Source: Mesorhizobium sp. M7A.F.Ca.US.008.03.1.1 (GTDB taxonomy: Bacteria; Pseudomonadota; Alphaproteobacteria; Rhizobiales; Rhizobiaceae). From it: a DNA stretch of 64,000 bases. The DNA is taken from positions 62,001 to 126,000 of the forward strand of contig NZ_RZRU01000015.1 of assembly GCF_003997495.1 (NCBI RefSeq), given 5' to 3'. Position numbers and translations under genes: made by a program. Shown in pieces: positions 25,885 through 35,964 of this stretch; position 1 is the stretch's first letter, and the number at the start of each line of letters is the position of its first letter. Under the pieces are notes generated by a model. That model searched no databases and was not told the origin of the DNA. It was given only the letters and a program-made list of their open reading frames with translations.

Positions 25885-27123
25885 TCAACTCAGCACGGTC
25901 ATTACCTGGCCACGTCGTTCCGGACTGAAGCGGATGACGACGATGATGCAGACGGCAACCACGCCTGCGAACAGCGCCAGCGCATAGCCATAGCTGCCTC
26001 CGGCGCTTTCCGCGATTCCTGCCTGATAGGGGCCGCCATAGGATGCCGCGAGATTACCCGCCTGATAGATGAAGCCCGGCAAGGTCGCCCGCACCGCGCC
26101 GGGCGAAAGCTCGTTGAGGTGCACCGGGATGACGCCCCAGGCGCCCTGGACCGCGACCTGCATGACGAAGGCGCCGATGGCGAGCATGAACGGGGTGGTC
26201 GAGTAGGCCCATAGCGGAATCGACGGCAAGGCGATCAGGCAGGCCAGCGTGATGGCGTTGACGCGGCCGATCTTCTCGGACAGCGCGCCGAACGCCAGGC
26301 CGCCGACGATGGCGCCGATATTGGCGACGATGGTGATCCAGCTCACCGTGTGCGGATCGAAGCCGTGCTGCTTCTTCAGGAAGGTCGGATAAAGATCCTG
26401 CGTGCCATGGCTGAAGAAATTGAAGAACATCATCAGCACGACGGCATAGAGCGCGACGCCCCAGTGCTTCCGCAGCGTTTCCCACATGCCCGGTCTCGCG
26501 GTCTTCTGGGCTTGGACGAAGGCCGGCGATTCCGGCACATGCGAGCGGATGAACAGCACAATCAGCGCCGGCACAAAGCTGAGCAGGAACATGGCACGCC
26601 AGCCGATCGTGTAGCCGCCGATCGTCTGCTGATAGAGCAGGCCGTAGACCACCGCCGCCAGCAGATAGCCGGCCGGATAGCCGCATTGCAGGATGCCGGA
26701 GACCAGGCCGCGTGCACTGGGTGGGATGGATTCCATGGCCAGCGAACTGCCAAGCCCCCATTCACCACCCATGGCGATGCCGAACAGAGCGCGCAACGCC
26801 AGGAAGATGCCGAGATTGGGCGAGAAGGCGGCCAGTGCGCCGATCACCGAATAGCTGACGATGTTGAGCATCAGGATGGGCTTGCGCCCGTATTTGTCGG
26901 CAAGCATGCCGAAGAAGAACGCGCCGATGAAGCGCGTTGCCAGCGTCAGGAACAGCGCCTTGGAGACGGCCGGGACATCGGCGTGGAATTCGGTCGCGAT
27001 ATCGGTGAGCAGGAATGTCAGAAGGAAGAAATCGAAAGCATCGAGCGTCCAGCCCAGGAATGAGGCGAGGACGGTCTTCTTCTGCTGCGAATCAAGGGGC
27101 AAATCTTCCTCCTCCATCATCAT
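25885..27123 (-). CDS. MFS transporter (SHS/lactate-type carboxylate carrier)
   Basis: A 412-residue major facilitator with 12 TM helices. The MFS signature between TM2 and TM3 is GMLADKYGRKP (near residue 79), and GEWGLGSS follows TM4. The opening FLGWTLDAFDFFLLTFLL is characteristic of sialate:H+ symporter (SHS) and Jen1-like lactate/pyruvate carriers. It probably takes up a monocarboxylate by proton symport. Two ATG codons directly after the first and one at 27117 make the exact start uncertain. It is separated by 124 bases from the Dabb gene upstream on the same strand and reads as an independent unit. Confidence 0.85.
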   Translation of the reverse strand: MMMEEEDLPLDSQQKKTVLASFLGWTLDAFDFFLLTFLLTDIATEFHADVPAVSKALFLTLATRFIGAFFFGMLADKYGRKPILMLNIVSYSVIGALAAFSPNLGIFLALRALFGIAMGGEWGLGSSLAMESIPPSARGLVSGILQCGYPAGYLLAAVVYGLLYQQTIGGYTIGWRAMFLLSFVPALIVLFIRSHVPESPAFVQAQKTARPGMWETLRKHWGVALYAVVLMMFFNFFSHGTQDLYPTFLKKQHGFDPHTVSWITIVANIGAIVGGLAFGALSEKIGRVNAITLACLIALPSIPLWAYSTTPFMLAIGAFVMQVAVQGAWGVIPVHLNELSPGAVRATLPGFIYQAGNLAASYGGPYQAGIAESAGGSYGYALALFAGVVAVCIIVVIRFSPERRGQVMTVLS

Positions 27124-27247
27124 CGATGGGGGGAATTATCGGCCAGTTCAGGGAAGACCGGTGGTCACTTTTTCGCGTGGCTCATTTGATCGAACGCCCG
27201 CTGGAATGGCGGAAGGTGCGACAGTGCGTGTCATCGGTCGACGGGTT

Positions 27248-27556
27248 CTAGATTTCGAGATCAAACACCATCAGCCCGTCTGTACCGCCTTCGAGAGCCG
27301 CAACAAGCCGAGCCCCGGCGCGCTGGTGCGCCTCATGCGCCAGATAGGCGTCGCGGGCGGCAGCATCGCGAAAATCGATGGTGAAGCCATGGGTGAAGCC
27401 GCGTGCGAACGGCTCCGGGCTGACATTGGCGCTGAATTTTACTGCGTCCATGCCGTCGATCACCTGTCGAAGAGCCTCGAGATCGGCATGGATAGCGGTG
27501 CGCTCGGTGGCGGCGACATCATTGCGAAATCTAGCGAAAACACAGTGCCTGATCAT
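27248..27556 (-). CDS. Dabb-family (stress-responsive A/B barrel) protein
   Basis: A 102-residue protein of the dimeric alpha/beta-barrel type. It begins MIRHCVFARFRND and carries the characteristic HGFTIDFRDAAARDAYLAHEAH segment. Members are small cytosolic proteins of mostly unknown function; some bind ligands or act in polyketide cyclisation. It lies 69 bases downstream of the GMC oxidoreductase gene on the same strand, with a repeat/terminator-like element between them. It may be the last gene of that catabolic unit or separately expressed. The length is normal for the family. Confidence 0.85.
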   Translation of the reverse strand: MIRHCVFARFRNDVAATERTAIHADLEALRQVIDGMDAVKFSANVSPEPFARGFTHGFTIDFRDAAARDAYLAHEAHQRAGARLVAALEGGTDGLMVFDLEI

Positions 27557-27571
27557 TTTTCACTCCATCTC

Positions 27572-27628
27572 TTTTTTACGCAATTCCGGACGGAAAACCG
27601 CTTAACACTTTTCCTGGAATTGCTTCTA
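27572..27628 (-). repeat. dispersed rhizobial intergenic palindromic repeat, copy 2
   Basis: The second copy of the element at 5834-5890, in the same orientation relative to its gene. On the minus strand it begins with the TAG that ends the GMC oxidoreductase gene. The nested arms are GCAATTCC...GGAATTGC outside and GGAAAA...TTTTCC inside, with an A/T-rich end (GTAAAAAAG). The stem is better than in copy 1. It lies between the GMC and Dabb genes and could act as a terminator or mRNA 3' stabiliser. Confidence 0.75.
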
Positions 27629-29254
27629 AGCCGCCCGGTTTCCGGAAAACACCGCCGGCGGCAGTGGCTCGCGGCCGAGGACTAGGTCGGCGCCCTTTTC
27701 GCCGACCATGATGGTCGGCGCATTGGTGTTGGAGGAGGGCACGCGCGGCATCACCGAGGCATCGCAGACGCGCAGGCCCTCAATGCCGCGTAGCCTGAGA
27801 TCCGGCGTCACGACAGCCATGTCGTCGTGGCCCATGCGGCACGTGCCGACCGGGTGGTGGTCGGTTTTGGAACTGCGGCAGGCATAGTCGAACAGTTCGT
27901 CGTCGCTGGCGAGCGACGGGCCGGGCAGCACTTCACGCAGCACATAGGGGGCAAGCGCCTTCTGCCGCATGATCTCGCGCGCCAGTCGCAGGCCCTTGAT
28001 CGACATGGCGCGGTCATAGGGATCGGACCAGTAGTTCGGATCGATCAGCGGGTGGTCGGCCGGGTCGGCACTCTTCAGCCGCACCGTGCCGCGCGAGCGC
28101 GGCCGCAGGAAGGCCGAGTTCAACGTGACGCCGGGGTTTTTCAGCTTCTCGACGCCGGCCTCGATGCCGGAGCCGAGGCCGAGGTGGAACTGGATGTCGG
28201 GCGAAGCGGCTGTCGGGTCGGCGTACCAGAAGCCGCCGGTCTCGAACAGGCTGGAGGCCACCGGTCCCTTCTTCAGGAGCAGATATTGCAGGCCGGCCCA
28301 GGCCGTGCGGTGCAGCTTGGCGTAGTTGTCGTAGGTGTGGTCGCCGGTGCATTCGGCGATGACGAACAGGTCTAGATGGTCCTGCATGTTGGAGCCGACG
28401 CCGGGCAGGTCGTGCACCGGCGTGACGCCGACCGCTTTCAGATGGTCCGCGGGGCCGATGCCCGACTGCATCAGGAGTTTTGGCGAGCCGATGGCGCCGG
28501 ACGAGACGATCACCTCGCGTTCGGCGCGCAGGATTTTCTTCTCGCCGCCTGGTCCGTCGACCACCTCGACGCCGATGGCACGGCCCTTTTCGACGACGAT
28601 GCGGGTCACCAGCACGTCGGTCCTGACCGTCAGGTTCTTGCGGGCGCGGATCGGCTTCAAATAGGCGACGGAAGCGGACGAGCGCCGGGCATCCTTCTGG
28701 GTCAGCTGGTAATAGCCGACGCCTTCTTGGGCAGCGCCGTTGAAATCCGGATTGAAGGGAATGCCCATCTCCTGGCCGGCGCGGAAATAGGCCTCGCAGA
28801 TCGGCAGTGGCGCAATCGGGTTCGAGACGCCGAGAGGTCCCTGGTCGCCGTGAAAATCGTTGGCGTAGCGCTGGTTGTTTTCGGCCCGCTTGAAATAGGG
28901 CAGCACGTCGCGATAACCCCAGCCGGTGAGACCCTCTTCCTTCTCCCAGGCATCATAGTCGCGGGCATTGCCGCGCGTGTAGATCTGGGCGTTGATGGAC
29001 GAGCCGCCGCCGACCACCTTGGCCTGCGTGTACCAGAAGACGCGGTCCTTCATGTTTCTCTGCGGCACGGTCGACCAGCCCCAGGAGGCGATCCCCTTCG
29101 TCATCTTGGCGAAGCCCGCCGGCATGTGGATATAGGGATGCCAGTCCTTGCCGCCGGCTTCCAGCAGCAAGATTGAGTTGCTGGGATTCTCGCTCAACCG
29201 GTTGGCCAGAACGCAGCCGGCCGGACCGGCGCCCACGATGATGTAATCGGTCAT
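27626..29254 (-). CDS. GMC-family FAD oxidoreductase (choline dehydrogenase-like)
   Basis: A 542-residue flavoprotein of the glucose-methanol-choline family. The FAD-binding IIVGAGPAGCVLANRL is at the N-terminus and the GMC signature GGGSSINAQIYTRG near residue 82. The active-site His-Asn pair region near the end reads DHHPVGTCRMG and NTNAPTIMVGEKGAD. It most resembles BetA-like alcohol dehydrogenases, but GMC specificity is not predictable; no betaine genes are near. It follows the SDR gene by 12 bases at the end of a long minus-strand catabolic unit that contains a second, distant GMC enzyme. Its stop codon lies inside a dispersed repeat. Confidence 0.92.
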   Translation of the reverse strand: MTDYIIVGAGPAGCVLANRLSENPSNSILLLEAGGKDWHPYIHMPAGFAKMTKGIASWGWSTVPQRNMKDRVFWYTQAKVVGGGSSINAQIYTRGNARDYDAWEKEEGLTGWGYRDVLPYFKRAENNQRYANDFHGDQGPLGVSNPIAPLPICEAYFRAGQEMGIPFNPDFNGAAQEGVGYYQLTQKDARRSSASVAYLKPIRARKNLTVRTDVLVTRIVVEKGRAIGVEVVDGPGGEKKILRAEREVIVSSGAIGSPKLLMQSGIGPADHLKAVGVTPVHDLPGVGSNMQDHLDLFVIAECTGDHTYDNYAKLHRTAWAGLQYLLLKKGPVASSLFETGGFWYADPTAASPDIQFHLGLGSGIEAGVEKLKNPGVTLNSAFLRPRSRGTVRLKSADPADHPLIDPNYWSDPYDRAMSIKGLRLAREIMRQKALAPYVLREVLPGPSLASDDELFDYACRSSKTDHHPVGTCRMGHDDMAVVTPDLRLRGIEGLRVCDASVMPRVPSSNTNAPTIMVGEKGADLVLGREPLPPAVFSGNRAA

Positions 29255-29266
29255 TTTTTCATCCGT

Positions 29267-30028
29267 TCACAGCCGTGGCACGGAGAGCGCGCCGTCGACA
29301 TTGATGATCGAGCCGGTCGAAAAGCCGAGCTTTCCACCGGCGAGCGTCGCCACCACGGCGCCGATGTCCGATGCTTCGCCCCAGCGCTTTGCCGGCACCA
29401 GCCCACCGTCGATGAGGGCGTCGTATTTGGCGGTGACGCCTGAAGTCATGTCGGTGCGGATGATGCCGGGCCGCACCTCGAAGACGCCAATGTCTTCGGG
29501 CGCAAGCCGCAGCGCCAGGTTCTTCACCCACATCGAAAGCCCGGCCTTTGAGATGCAGTAGTCGGAGCGTTCCGGCGACGCCATTTCGGCGCTGACCGAG
29601 GTGATGGTGATGATCGATCTTGGATGACTGTCAGGTGCGGCCAGCATCGCCTTGGCGACGGCCTGGCTGAGGAAGACGGTGCCGCGCAGATTGATGCCAA
29701 GCGCGCGGTCGAAATTCTCCGGCTTGAGGTCCAGGAGGTCACCGCGCACCACGGCGCCGACGCCGGCATTGTTGACCAGGCAGTCGATCCGGCCGAAGGC
29801 GCGCATTGCGGCATCGACAAGTGCGGTGTGGCTGGCGAGATCGGCGATGTCGCACCTGACATAGGCGAACTGCGCGCCACGCTTGGTGATGTCGGTGGCA
29901 AGTCCGTCAGCGGCCGTTTCGGCAAGGTCGGCGACCAGAATATCGAAGCCGGCATCCGCCAGTGCCTGGGCGCAGGCAAGGCCAATGCCGCGCGCGCCGC
30001 CGGTGACGATGGTGGAGGGTCGGGTCAT
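29267..30028 (-). CDS. short-chain dehydrogenase/reductase (3-ketoacyl-ACP reductase-like)
   Basis: A 253-residue classical SDR. The cofactor loop TGGARGIGLACAQAL is at residue 8, and the NNAGVG motif near 87. The catalytic Ser-Tyr-Lys appears in ITSVSAEMASPERSDYCISKAG. The Asp in DILVADLAE favours NAD over NADP. Such enzymes interconvert alcohols and ketones; annotation as FabG would be misleading because the gene is catabolic in context. It overlaps the stop of the GMC gene at 30025 by four bases (ATGA) and precedes the second GMC gene by 12 bases. All three are probably cotranscribed oxidases of one pathway. Confidence 0.92.
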   Translation of the reverse strand: MTRPSTIVTGGARGIGLACAQALADAGFDILVADLAETAADGLATDITKRGAQFAYVRCDIADLASHTALVDAAMRAFGRIDCLVNNAGVGAVVRGDLLDLKPENFDRALGINLRGTVFLSQAVAKAMLAAPDSHPRSIITITSVSAEMASPERSDYCISKAGLSMWVKNLALRLAPEDIGVFEVRPGIIRTDMTSGVTAKYDALIDGGLVPAKRWGEASDIGAVVATLAGGKLGFSTGSIINVDGALSVPRL

Positions 30029-31527
30029 GCGGCGAGGTCCGTCTTACGGATGTGATCGGCGACACGCAGCGCCTGGGCTGCAATCGATAGCGCCGGATTG
30101 ACCGCCGCGGAGTTCGGCAGGAAACCGGCGTCGACGACGAACAGGTTCCGGTGGTCGAAGGAGCGGCAGTAAGGGTCGAGCGCCGCCGTCGCCGGATCGT
30201 CGCCCATCTTGACCGTGCCGCACTGATGCGATGGCGTGCGCTTGTCGAAGGGGCGCGAGAGAACGATGGGATAACCGCAGGCGCGGAAATTCTCGCGCAT
30301 CACCTTGGTCAGCCCGTCGAGCGACTGCATGTTGGAGCGCCGCCACTGCATGACGATGTCCGTGCCGTCGACCATGATGCGGCTTTCAGGATCGGGCAGG
30401 TCCTCGCACATCAGGTACCAGTCGACGGCGTGGCCGGCCATGAAATCGAGCGCGAATCCCGGCGTGTACTTGACATTGGCCCGCAGCATGTTGCCGTCGA
30501 TCTTGCCGAGCAACTGGACGTTCCCCAGCGGCTTGCCGCCCTTGCCGTCGGACAGATAATAGTCGTTTAGCATCAACGTCTTCTGGTAGACGGCATCGTT
30601 GCGGCGGCGCGGGTCGATCGCCAGCATGGCGCTGGAATTGTGGTTCATGAAATTGCGGCCGACCTGGTCGGAGCGGTTGGCAAGGCCCTTGCCGTGCGAT
30701 GTGGGCGAGCGCAGCAGGATGACGGCGGAATTGACCGCGCCGGCCGAGAGGATGACCAGCTTCGGTGATACTTTCTTCAGCTCGCCATTCTGGCGGTAGT
30801 GAATGGCTGATATCGTCGTGCCGTCGGCCGAGGCTTCGAGATATTCGACATAGGCGCCGGTCTCGAGCTTGATGTTCTGGTCGGTCAGGGCAGCGGCAAG
30901 CGGCCCGGTTTGCGCGTCTACCTTGCCCTGGCCGGTGTTGGGAAAAGCATCCCAGCCGGTCTTGCCCTCTTTCAGCCAGGTGTCGATGTCGACGCCGAGC
31001 GGCAGCGAGGCCGGGTGCAGGCCGAGGCCCTTCAGCTCGGCGCGGGCTCGGGCGATGGGGGCTTCGTCTGGCACCGGCTTGAAGGCATAGGGGACCGAAT
31101 GGAACGGCTCGGTCGGATCCTCGCCCAGTGCACCGCGCACGCGAAACAGCTGTTCGGCTTTCGAATACCAGGGCTCGAATTCCTCATAGGAAAACGGCCA
31201 TGCCGGCGAGACGCCGCCAAAGTGCTCCATGGCGGCGAAATCTTCCTTCCGGTAACGGATCAGCACCGCGCCATAGAACTTCGAATTGCCGCCGACATAG
31301 TAATAGTTGCCGGGGTTGAAGGCGGCGCCGCCGGCCTCACGCCACATCTCCTTCGGCCTATAATGGCCGTCGACGAAGATCGAGCGCGTGTCGCGCGCGT
31401 GCGGCGTTGCCGGCAACGGCTCGCCGCGCTCCAGCATCAGGATCGAGGCGCCGCTGCCCGCAAGGCCGGAGGCGATCGTGGCGCCGCCAATGCCGGAGCC
31501 GATGATGACGATGTCCGGATTTGTCAT
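30025..31527 (-). CDS. GMC-family oxidoreductase, second type
   Basis: A 500-residue FAD oxidoreductase of the GMC superfamily, only distantly like the one at 27626-29254. The FAD site is IIGSGIGGATIASGLAG, and YYVGGNSKFYGAVLIRYR replaces the usual GMC signature. The C-terminal active-site region reads PSHQCGTVKMGDDP, followed by FVVDAGFLPNSAAVNPALSIAAQAL. It has no twin-arginine or Sec signal, so it is cytoplasmic. It starts 5 bases after the ABC ATPase stop and overlaps the SDR start, inside a sugar-importer operon. It presumably oxidises the imported sugar or polyol at a secondary hydroxyl, which is inference. Confidence 0.9.
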   Translation of the reverse strand: MTNPDIVIIGSGIGGATIASGLAGSGASILMLERGEPLPATPHARDTRSIFVDGHYRPKEMWREAGGAAFNPGNYYYVGGNSKFYGAVLIRYRKEDFAAMEHFGGVSPAWPFSYEEFEPWYSKAEQLFRVRGALGEDPTEPFHSVPYAFKPVPDEAPIARARAELKGLGLHPASLPLGVDIDTWLKEGKTGWDAFPNTGQGKVDAQTGPLAAALTDQNIKLETGAYVEYLEASADGTTISAIHYRQNGELKKVSPKLVILSAGAVNSAVILLRSPTSHGKGLANRSDQVGRNFMNHNSSAMLAIDPRRRNDAVYQKTLMLNDYYLSDGKGGKPLGNVQLLGKIDGNMLRANVKYTPGFALDFMAGHAVDWYLMCEDLPDPESRIMVDGTDIVMQWRRSNMQSLDGLTKVMRENFRACGYPIVLSRPFDKRTPSHQCGTVKMGDDPATAALDPYCRSFDHRNLFVVDAGFLPNSAAVNPALSIAAQALRVADHIRKTDLAA

Positions 31528-31532
31528 GGCGG

Positions 31533-32648
<1,116 letters not shown>

Positions 32649-32652
32649 CAGA

Positions 32653-33597
32653 TTATCCTTTGACGGCGCCAGCCATGAGACCGCGCACGAAATAGCGGCC
32701 GGCGAGCACATAGACGAGAAGGGTGGGCAGTGCGGCGATCATCGCGGCTGCCATGTTGACGTTGTATTCGACGACGCCGGTCGAGGTGTTGACAACGTTG
32801 TTGAGCGCCACCGTCATCGGCATCGAGTCGCCGGTGCCGGCGTAAGCCGAGGCGAACAGGAAGTCGTTCCAGATGTTGGTGAACTGGTAGATCACGGTGA
32901 CGACGAAGATCGGCATCGAATTCGGCAGCATGATGCGGCGGAAGATCTGGAAGAAGGAGGCGCCGTCGACCTGTGCCGCCTTGACCAGTTCGGTCGGGAA
33001 CGCCTCGTAATAATTGCGGAAGAACAGCGTGGTGAAGCCGATGCCGTAGACGACGTGGACGAAGACGAGGTTGACCGTCGGGTTGCCGAGGCCAAAGCTG
33101 GTTCCCGTCGCATTCTGCAGCGTGACGCCGAAGCGGCCGAGGCTGCCGAGGATCGTCGCCATCGGCAGCAGCACCGATTGGAACGGGATGAAGCAGGCGA
33201 ACAGCATCAGCCCGAACACCAGCGTCGCGCCGCGAAAGCGCCACTTGGTCAGCACGTAGCCGTTCAGCGCCCCGAGCATCGTCGAGATCAGCACGGCGGG
33301 AACCACCATCTTGATGGAGTTCCAGAAATAGCCCTTGATGCCGGCGCAGGTGAGGCCGACGCAGGTCTCCCCCCAAGCCTTCAGCCACGGATCGAAGGTT
33401 GGCGCCTTGGGCAGTGCCAGCATGTTGCCGTTCTGGATCTCGTCCATGGTCTTGAACGAGGTCACCAGCATGACGAACAGCGGCATCAGGTAGAACAGTG
33501 CAAACAGCGCCAGCAGCCCGTAAATGACGATCCGATTGAGCGTTTTGACGTTCATGCCGCCGGAGGCGTTGCGGGCGGGGGTGGTGACGGCGCTCAT
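32653..33597 (-). CDS. carbohydrate ABC transporter permease (MalG-type)
   Basis: A 314-residue permease with six TM helices and a cytoplasmic N-terminal extension of about 20 residues. The EAA loop is VKAAQVDGASFFQIFRRIMLP near residue 205, which docks onto the ATPase. The C-terminus ends with the MalG-type RYFVRGLMAGAVKG. Its ATG overlaps the stop of the MalF-type gene by four bases, so the two permeases are coupled. It is most like the second permease of glucose/mannose or oligosaccharide importers. The substrate is not determinable from the permease. Confidence 0.92.
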   Translation of the reverse strand: MSAVTTPARNASGGMNVKTLNRIVIYGLLALFALFYLMPLFVMLVTSFKTMDEIQNGNMLALPKAPTFDPWLKAWGETCVGLTCAGIKGYFWNSIKMVVPAVLISTMLGALNGYVLTKWRFRGATLVFGLMLFACFIPFQSVLLPMATILGSLGRFGVTLQNATGTSFGLGNPTVNLVFVHVVYGIGFTTLFFRNYYEAFPTELVKAAQVDGASFFQIFRRIMLPNSMPIFVVTVIYQFTNIWNDFLFASAYAGTGDSMPMTVALNNVVNTSTGVVEYNVNMAAAMIAALPTLLVYVLAGRYFVRGLMAGAVKG

Positions 33598-34550
33598 CGC
33601 GGCTTCTCCCGCAGTTCCGAATAGAGATAGGGCACGATGATGGCGACGATGGTCATCAGCATGATCACCGCGCTTGCCGAGCCGACGGCCATCTCGTTGC
33701 GCTTGAACGTGTACTCATACATGAAGTTGGACGGCAGCCAGGCCGAGCCGCCTGGGCCGCCGCTGGTCAGCGCCACGACCAGATCGTATGACTTGATGGC
33801 GAGGTGCGCGAGCACGATGAAGGCCGAAAGGAAGATCGGCCGCAGCAGCGGGATGACGATACGACGGTAGAGCTGGAAGGTGGTGGCGCCGTCGATCTGC
33901 GCCGCCTTCATGATCTCGCCGTCGATGCCGCGCAGGCCGGCCAGGAACATCGCCATGATGAAGCCGGAGGCCTGCCAGACGCCGGCAATGACCACCGTGT
34001 AGATGACGAAATCCTTGTTCTTGATCCAGTCGAAATGGAAACTCGTCCAGCCCCATTGATGCAAGGTCTGCTCGAGGCCGAGGCCGGGATCGAGGAACCA
34101 TTTCCAGGCCACGCCGGTGACGATGAAGGACAGCGCCATCGGGTAGAGATAGATCGGCCTCAAAACGCCTTCGCCGCGGATCTTCTGGTCGAGCAGGATA
34201 GCCAGGAACAGGCCGAGCGCCAGGCAGATTGCGATGTAGAGGAAACCGAAAATACCCATATTGGTGATTGACGTGTACCAGCTCGACGGCGGGTCTGTGT
34301 CGAAGGTCCAGCCCCACAGCCGCTGATAGGCGCGCGAGCCGGTTAGGACATAGGACGGGAAGGTCTTGGAATTGGTGAAGGACAGATAGATCGTCCACAG
34401 GATGAAGCCGTAGACGAAGACGATGGTGATGGCGAAGCTCGGCGCCAGCACGATCTTCGGCAATGCGTCCTGCAGGCGCGAGCGCACCGAGGCGCGTGGC
34501 CGCGCATGCTCCGGCGTCAGCTTGATCTGGCTTGTCGCTACCGTGCTCAT
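33594..34550 (-). CDS. carbohydrate ABC transporter permease (MalF-type)
   Basis: A 318-residue permease with about six TM helices after a polar N-terminus. The EAA-like loop reads MKAAQIDGATTFQLYRRIVIP near residue 210. GGGAGGAG lies just before the ATG. A 103-base gap with a GC-rich stem-loop separates it from the binding-protein gene upstream, a common arrangement that keeps binding protein in excess. Its stop overlaps the MalG-type start. Length and order (binding protein, F-type, G-type, ATPase) are standard for CUT1 sugar importers. Confidence 0.92.
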   Translation of the reverse strand: MSTVATSQIKLTPEHARPRASVRSRLQDALPKIVLAPSFAITIVFVYGFILWTIYLSFTNSKTFPSYVLTGSRAYQRLWGWTFDTDPPSSWYTSITNMGIFGFLYIAICLALGLFLAILLDQKIRGEGVLRPIYLYPMALSFIVTGVAWKWFLDPGLGLEQTLHQWGWTSFHFDWIKNKDFVIYTVVIAGVWQASGFIMAMFLAGLRGIDGEIMKAAQIDGATTFQLYRRIVIPLLRPIFLSAFIVLAHLAIKSYDLVVALTSGGPGGSAWLPSNFMYEYTFKRNEMAVGSASAVIMLMTIVAIIVPYLYSELREKPR

Positions 34551-34609
34551 GGGGCTCCTCCCGTCGACTCGCGGCCAACCAGCTTCGCCGATCTAAGTTC
34601 GCGGATCTG

Positions 34610-34635
34610 GCCTTCCCCGCCGGAGCGGGAAAGGC
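34610..34635 (-). terminator. stem-loop after the binding-protein gene (mRNA stabiliser / partial terminator)
   Basis: On the minus strand GCCTTTCCCGC pairs with GCGGGGAAGGC across a TCCG loop, giving an 11-bp stem with one wobble pair. It starts 18 bases after the stop of the binding-protein gene. No T-run follows, so full termination is unlikely. In other sugar operons such a structure protects the upstream message and gives more binding protein than permease, which is the likely role here. Confidence 0.6.
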
Positions 34636-34653
34636 GTTTTTGGCGCGTGGCGC

Positions 34654-35907
34654 TTACTTGGCGTCGTCGATCGCCTTGACCAGCTCGGTCACGGCCTCGT
34701 CCGAGGTCTTGATCTGACCATGGACGAATTTGGAGACGACATCCTTGTAGGCATTGGCGACCGCCGGAGGCGCGCCATAGCCCTGGGCCAGCGAGCCGAA
34801 CAGCGTGCCGCCTTCGTTGGCTGCCTTCAGGTCGGCGATGCCCTTCTTGCCGCAAGCGTCGAAGTCGGTGTCCGGAACGTCGGTACGGGCCGGGACCGAA
34901 CCCTTGACGACGTTGAAGGCCGACTGGAAGCTCTTCGACAGGGTGGCGGTGGCCAGCGCGACCTGGGCGGCCTTGCGGTCGTCCGGAACGTTGAACATGC
35001 CGAACATGTCGGAGTTGTAGATCACCGAGCCGTCGGTGCCCGGGAAGCGATAGCACAGGAAGTCCGTGCCCGGGGTCTTGTTGGCGGCGTGGAACTCACC
35101 CTTGGCCCAGTCGCCCATGACCTGCACCAGGGCGTCGCCCTTGATGACCATGGCGGTGGCAAGGTTCCAGTCGCGGCCCGAGAAGTTCGGATCGACATAG
35201 GTGACGAGCTTGGCGAGGTTGTCGAACGACTTCTTCATCGTGTCGGACTTGAGCGAAGCGTCGTCGAGGTCGTTGAAGGCCTTCTTGTAGAACTCAGGTC
35301 CGCCGGTCGACAGCACGACGGAGTCGAACATGGTGGCTTCCTGCCAGTTCTGGCCGCCGAGAGCGAGCGGGATCACGCCTGCCGCCTTGGCCTTGTCGAG
35401 CAAGGCAACGAAGTCGTCGAAGGTCTTCGGCTCGGTGCCGCCGATCTTGTCCATGACGGCCTTGTTGATCCACAGCCAGTTGACCGAGTGGACGTTGACC
35501 GGAGCCGCGACCCACTTGCCTTCATAGACCGAAAACTTCTGCAGGGCCGCCGGAACGGACTTGTCCCAGCCTTCCTTCTTCGCCGTCTCGGTCAGATCAC
35601 CCATGACGCCGGCGGCCGCATAGTCGAGCACGGTGTAGCCGAGCATCTGCGAGGCGGTCGGGTAGTTGCCGGCCGCGACCATTGCCTTCAGCGCGGTCAT
35701 GGCGGCATCGCCGCCGCCGCCGGCCACCGGCACGTCCTTCCAGGCATAGCCTTCCTTGGCCAGGTCGCCCTTGAGGACGTTGAGAGCAGCCGCTTCGCCG
35801 CCCGACGTCCACCAATGCAGCATCTGGACTTCCTTGACGTCCTCGGCATGGGCCGCGAAAGCCAGACCGGATGCGAGAGCCGTTCCGATAAGCAGTTTGC
35901 GCAACAT
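34654..35907 (-). CDS. sugar ABC transporter periplasmic binding protein
   Basis: A 417-residue extracellular solute-binding protein of family 1. A Sec signal peptide covers about residues 1-22 (GLAFAAHAED). The mature protein begins with VQMLHWWTSGGEAAAL, the form seen in glucose/mannose-binding proteins of the GtsA type. NWLWINKAVMDKIG and AKGEFHAANKTPGTDF are other family blocks. The ATG at 35907 is preferred because GGAGGAAG lies just upstream; the ATG at 35928 has no such site. It follows the aldehyde dehydrogenase gene by 57 bases and heads the importer. The ligand is probably a monosaccharide, not a proven one. Confidence 0.9.
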   Translation of the reverse strand: MLRKLLIGTALASGLAFAAHAEDVKEVQMLHWWTSGGEAAALNVLKGDLAKEGYAWKDVPVAGGGGDAAMTALKAMVAAGNYPTASQMLGYTVLDYAAAGVMGDLTETAKKEGWDKSVPAALQKFSVYEGKWVAAPVNVHSVNWLWINKAVMDKIGGTEPKTFDDFVALLDKAKAAGVIPLALGGQNWQEATMFDSVVLSTGGPEFYKKAFNDLDDASLKSDTMKKSFDNLAKLVTYVDPNFSGRDWNLATAMVIKGDALVQVMGDWAKGEFHAANKTPGTDFLCYRFPGTDGSVIYNSDMFGMFNVPDDRKAAQVALATATLSKSFQSAFNVVKGSVPARTDVPDTDFDACGKKGIADLKAANEGGTLFGSLAQGYGAPPAVANAYKDVVSKFVHGQIKTSDEAVTELVKAIDDAK

Positions 35908-35964
35908 GTACTTCCTCCCTTGTTGCATTACACGACCGGCGGATGCCGCCGGGTTCTTCTCAAC

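Noticed and set aside
29267..30028. Annotation of the SDR as fatty-acid FabG
   Set aside because: It lies between two GMC oxidoreductase genes in a sugar-importer operon, not with fatty-acid genes; the acidic cofactor residue favours NAD.
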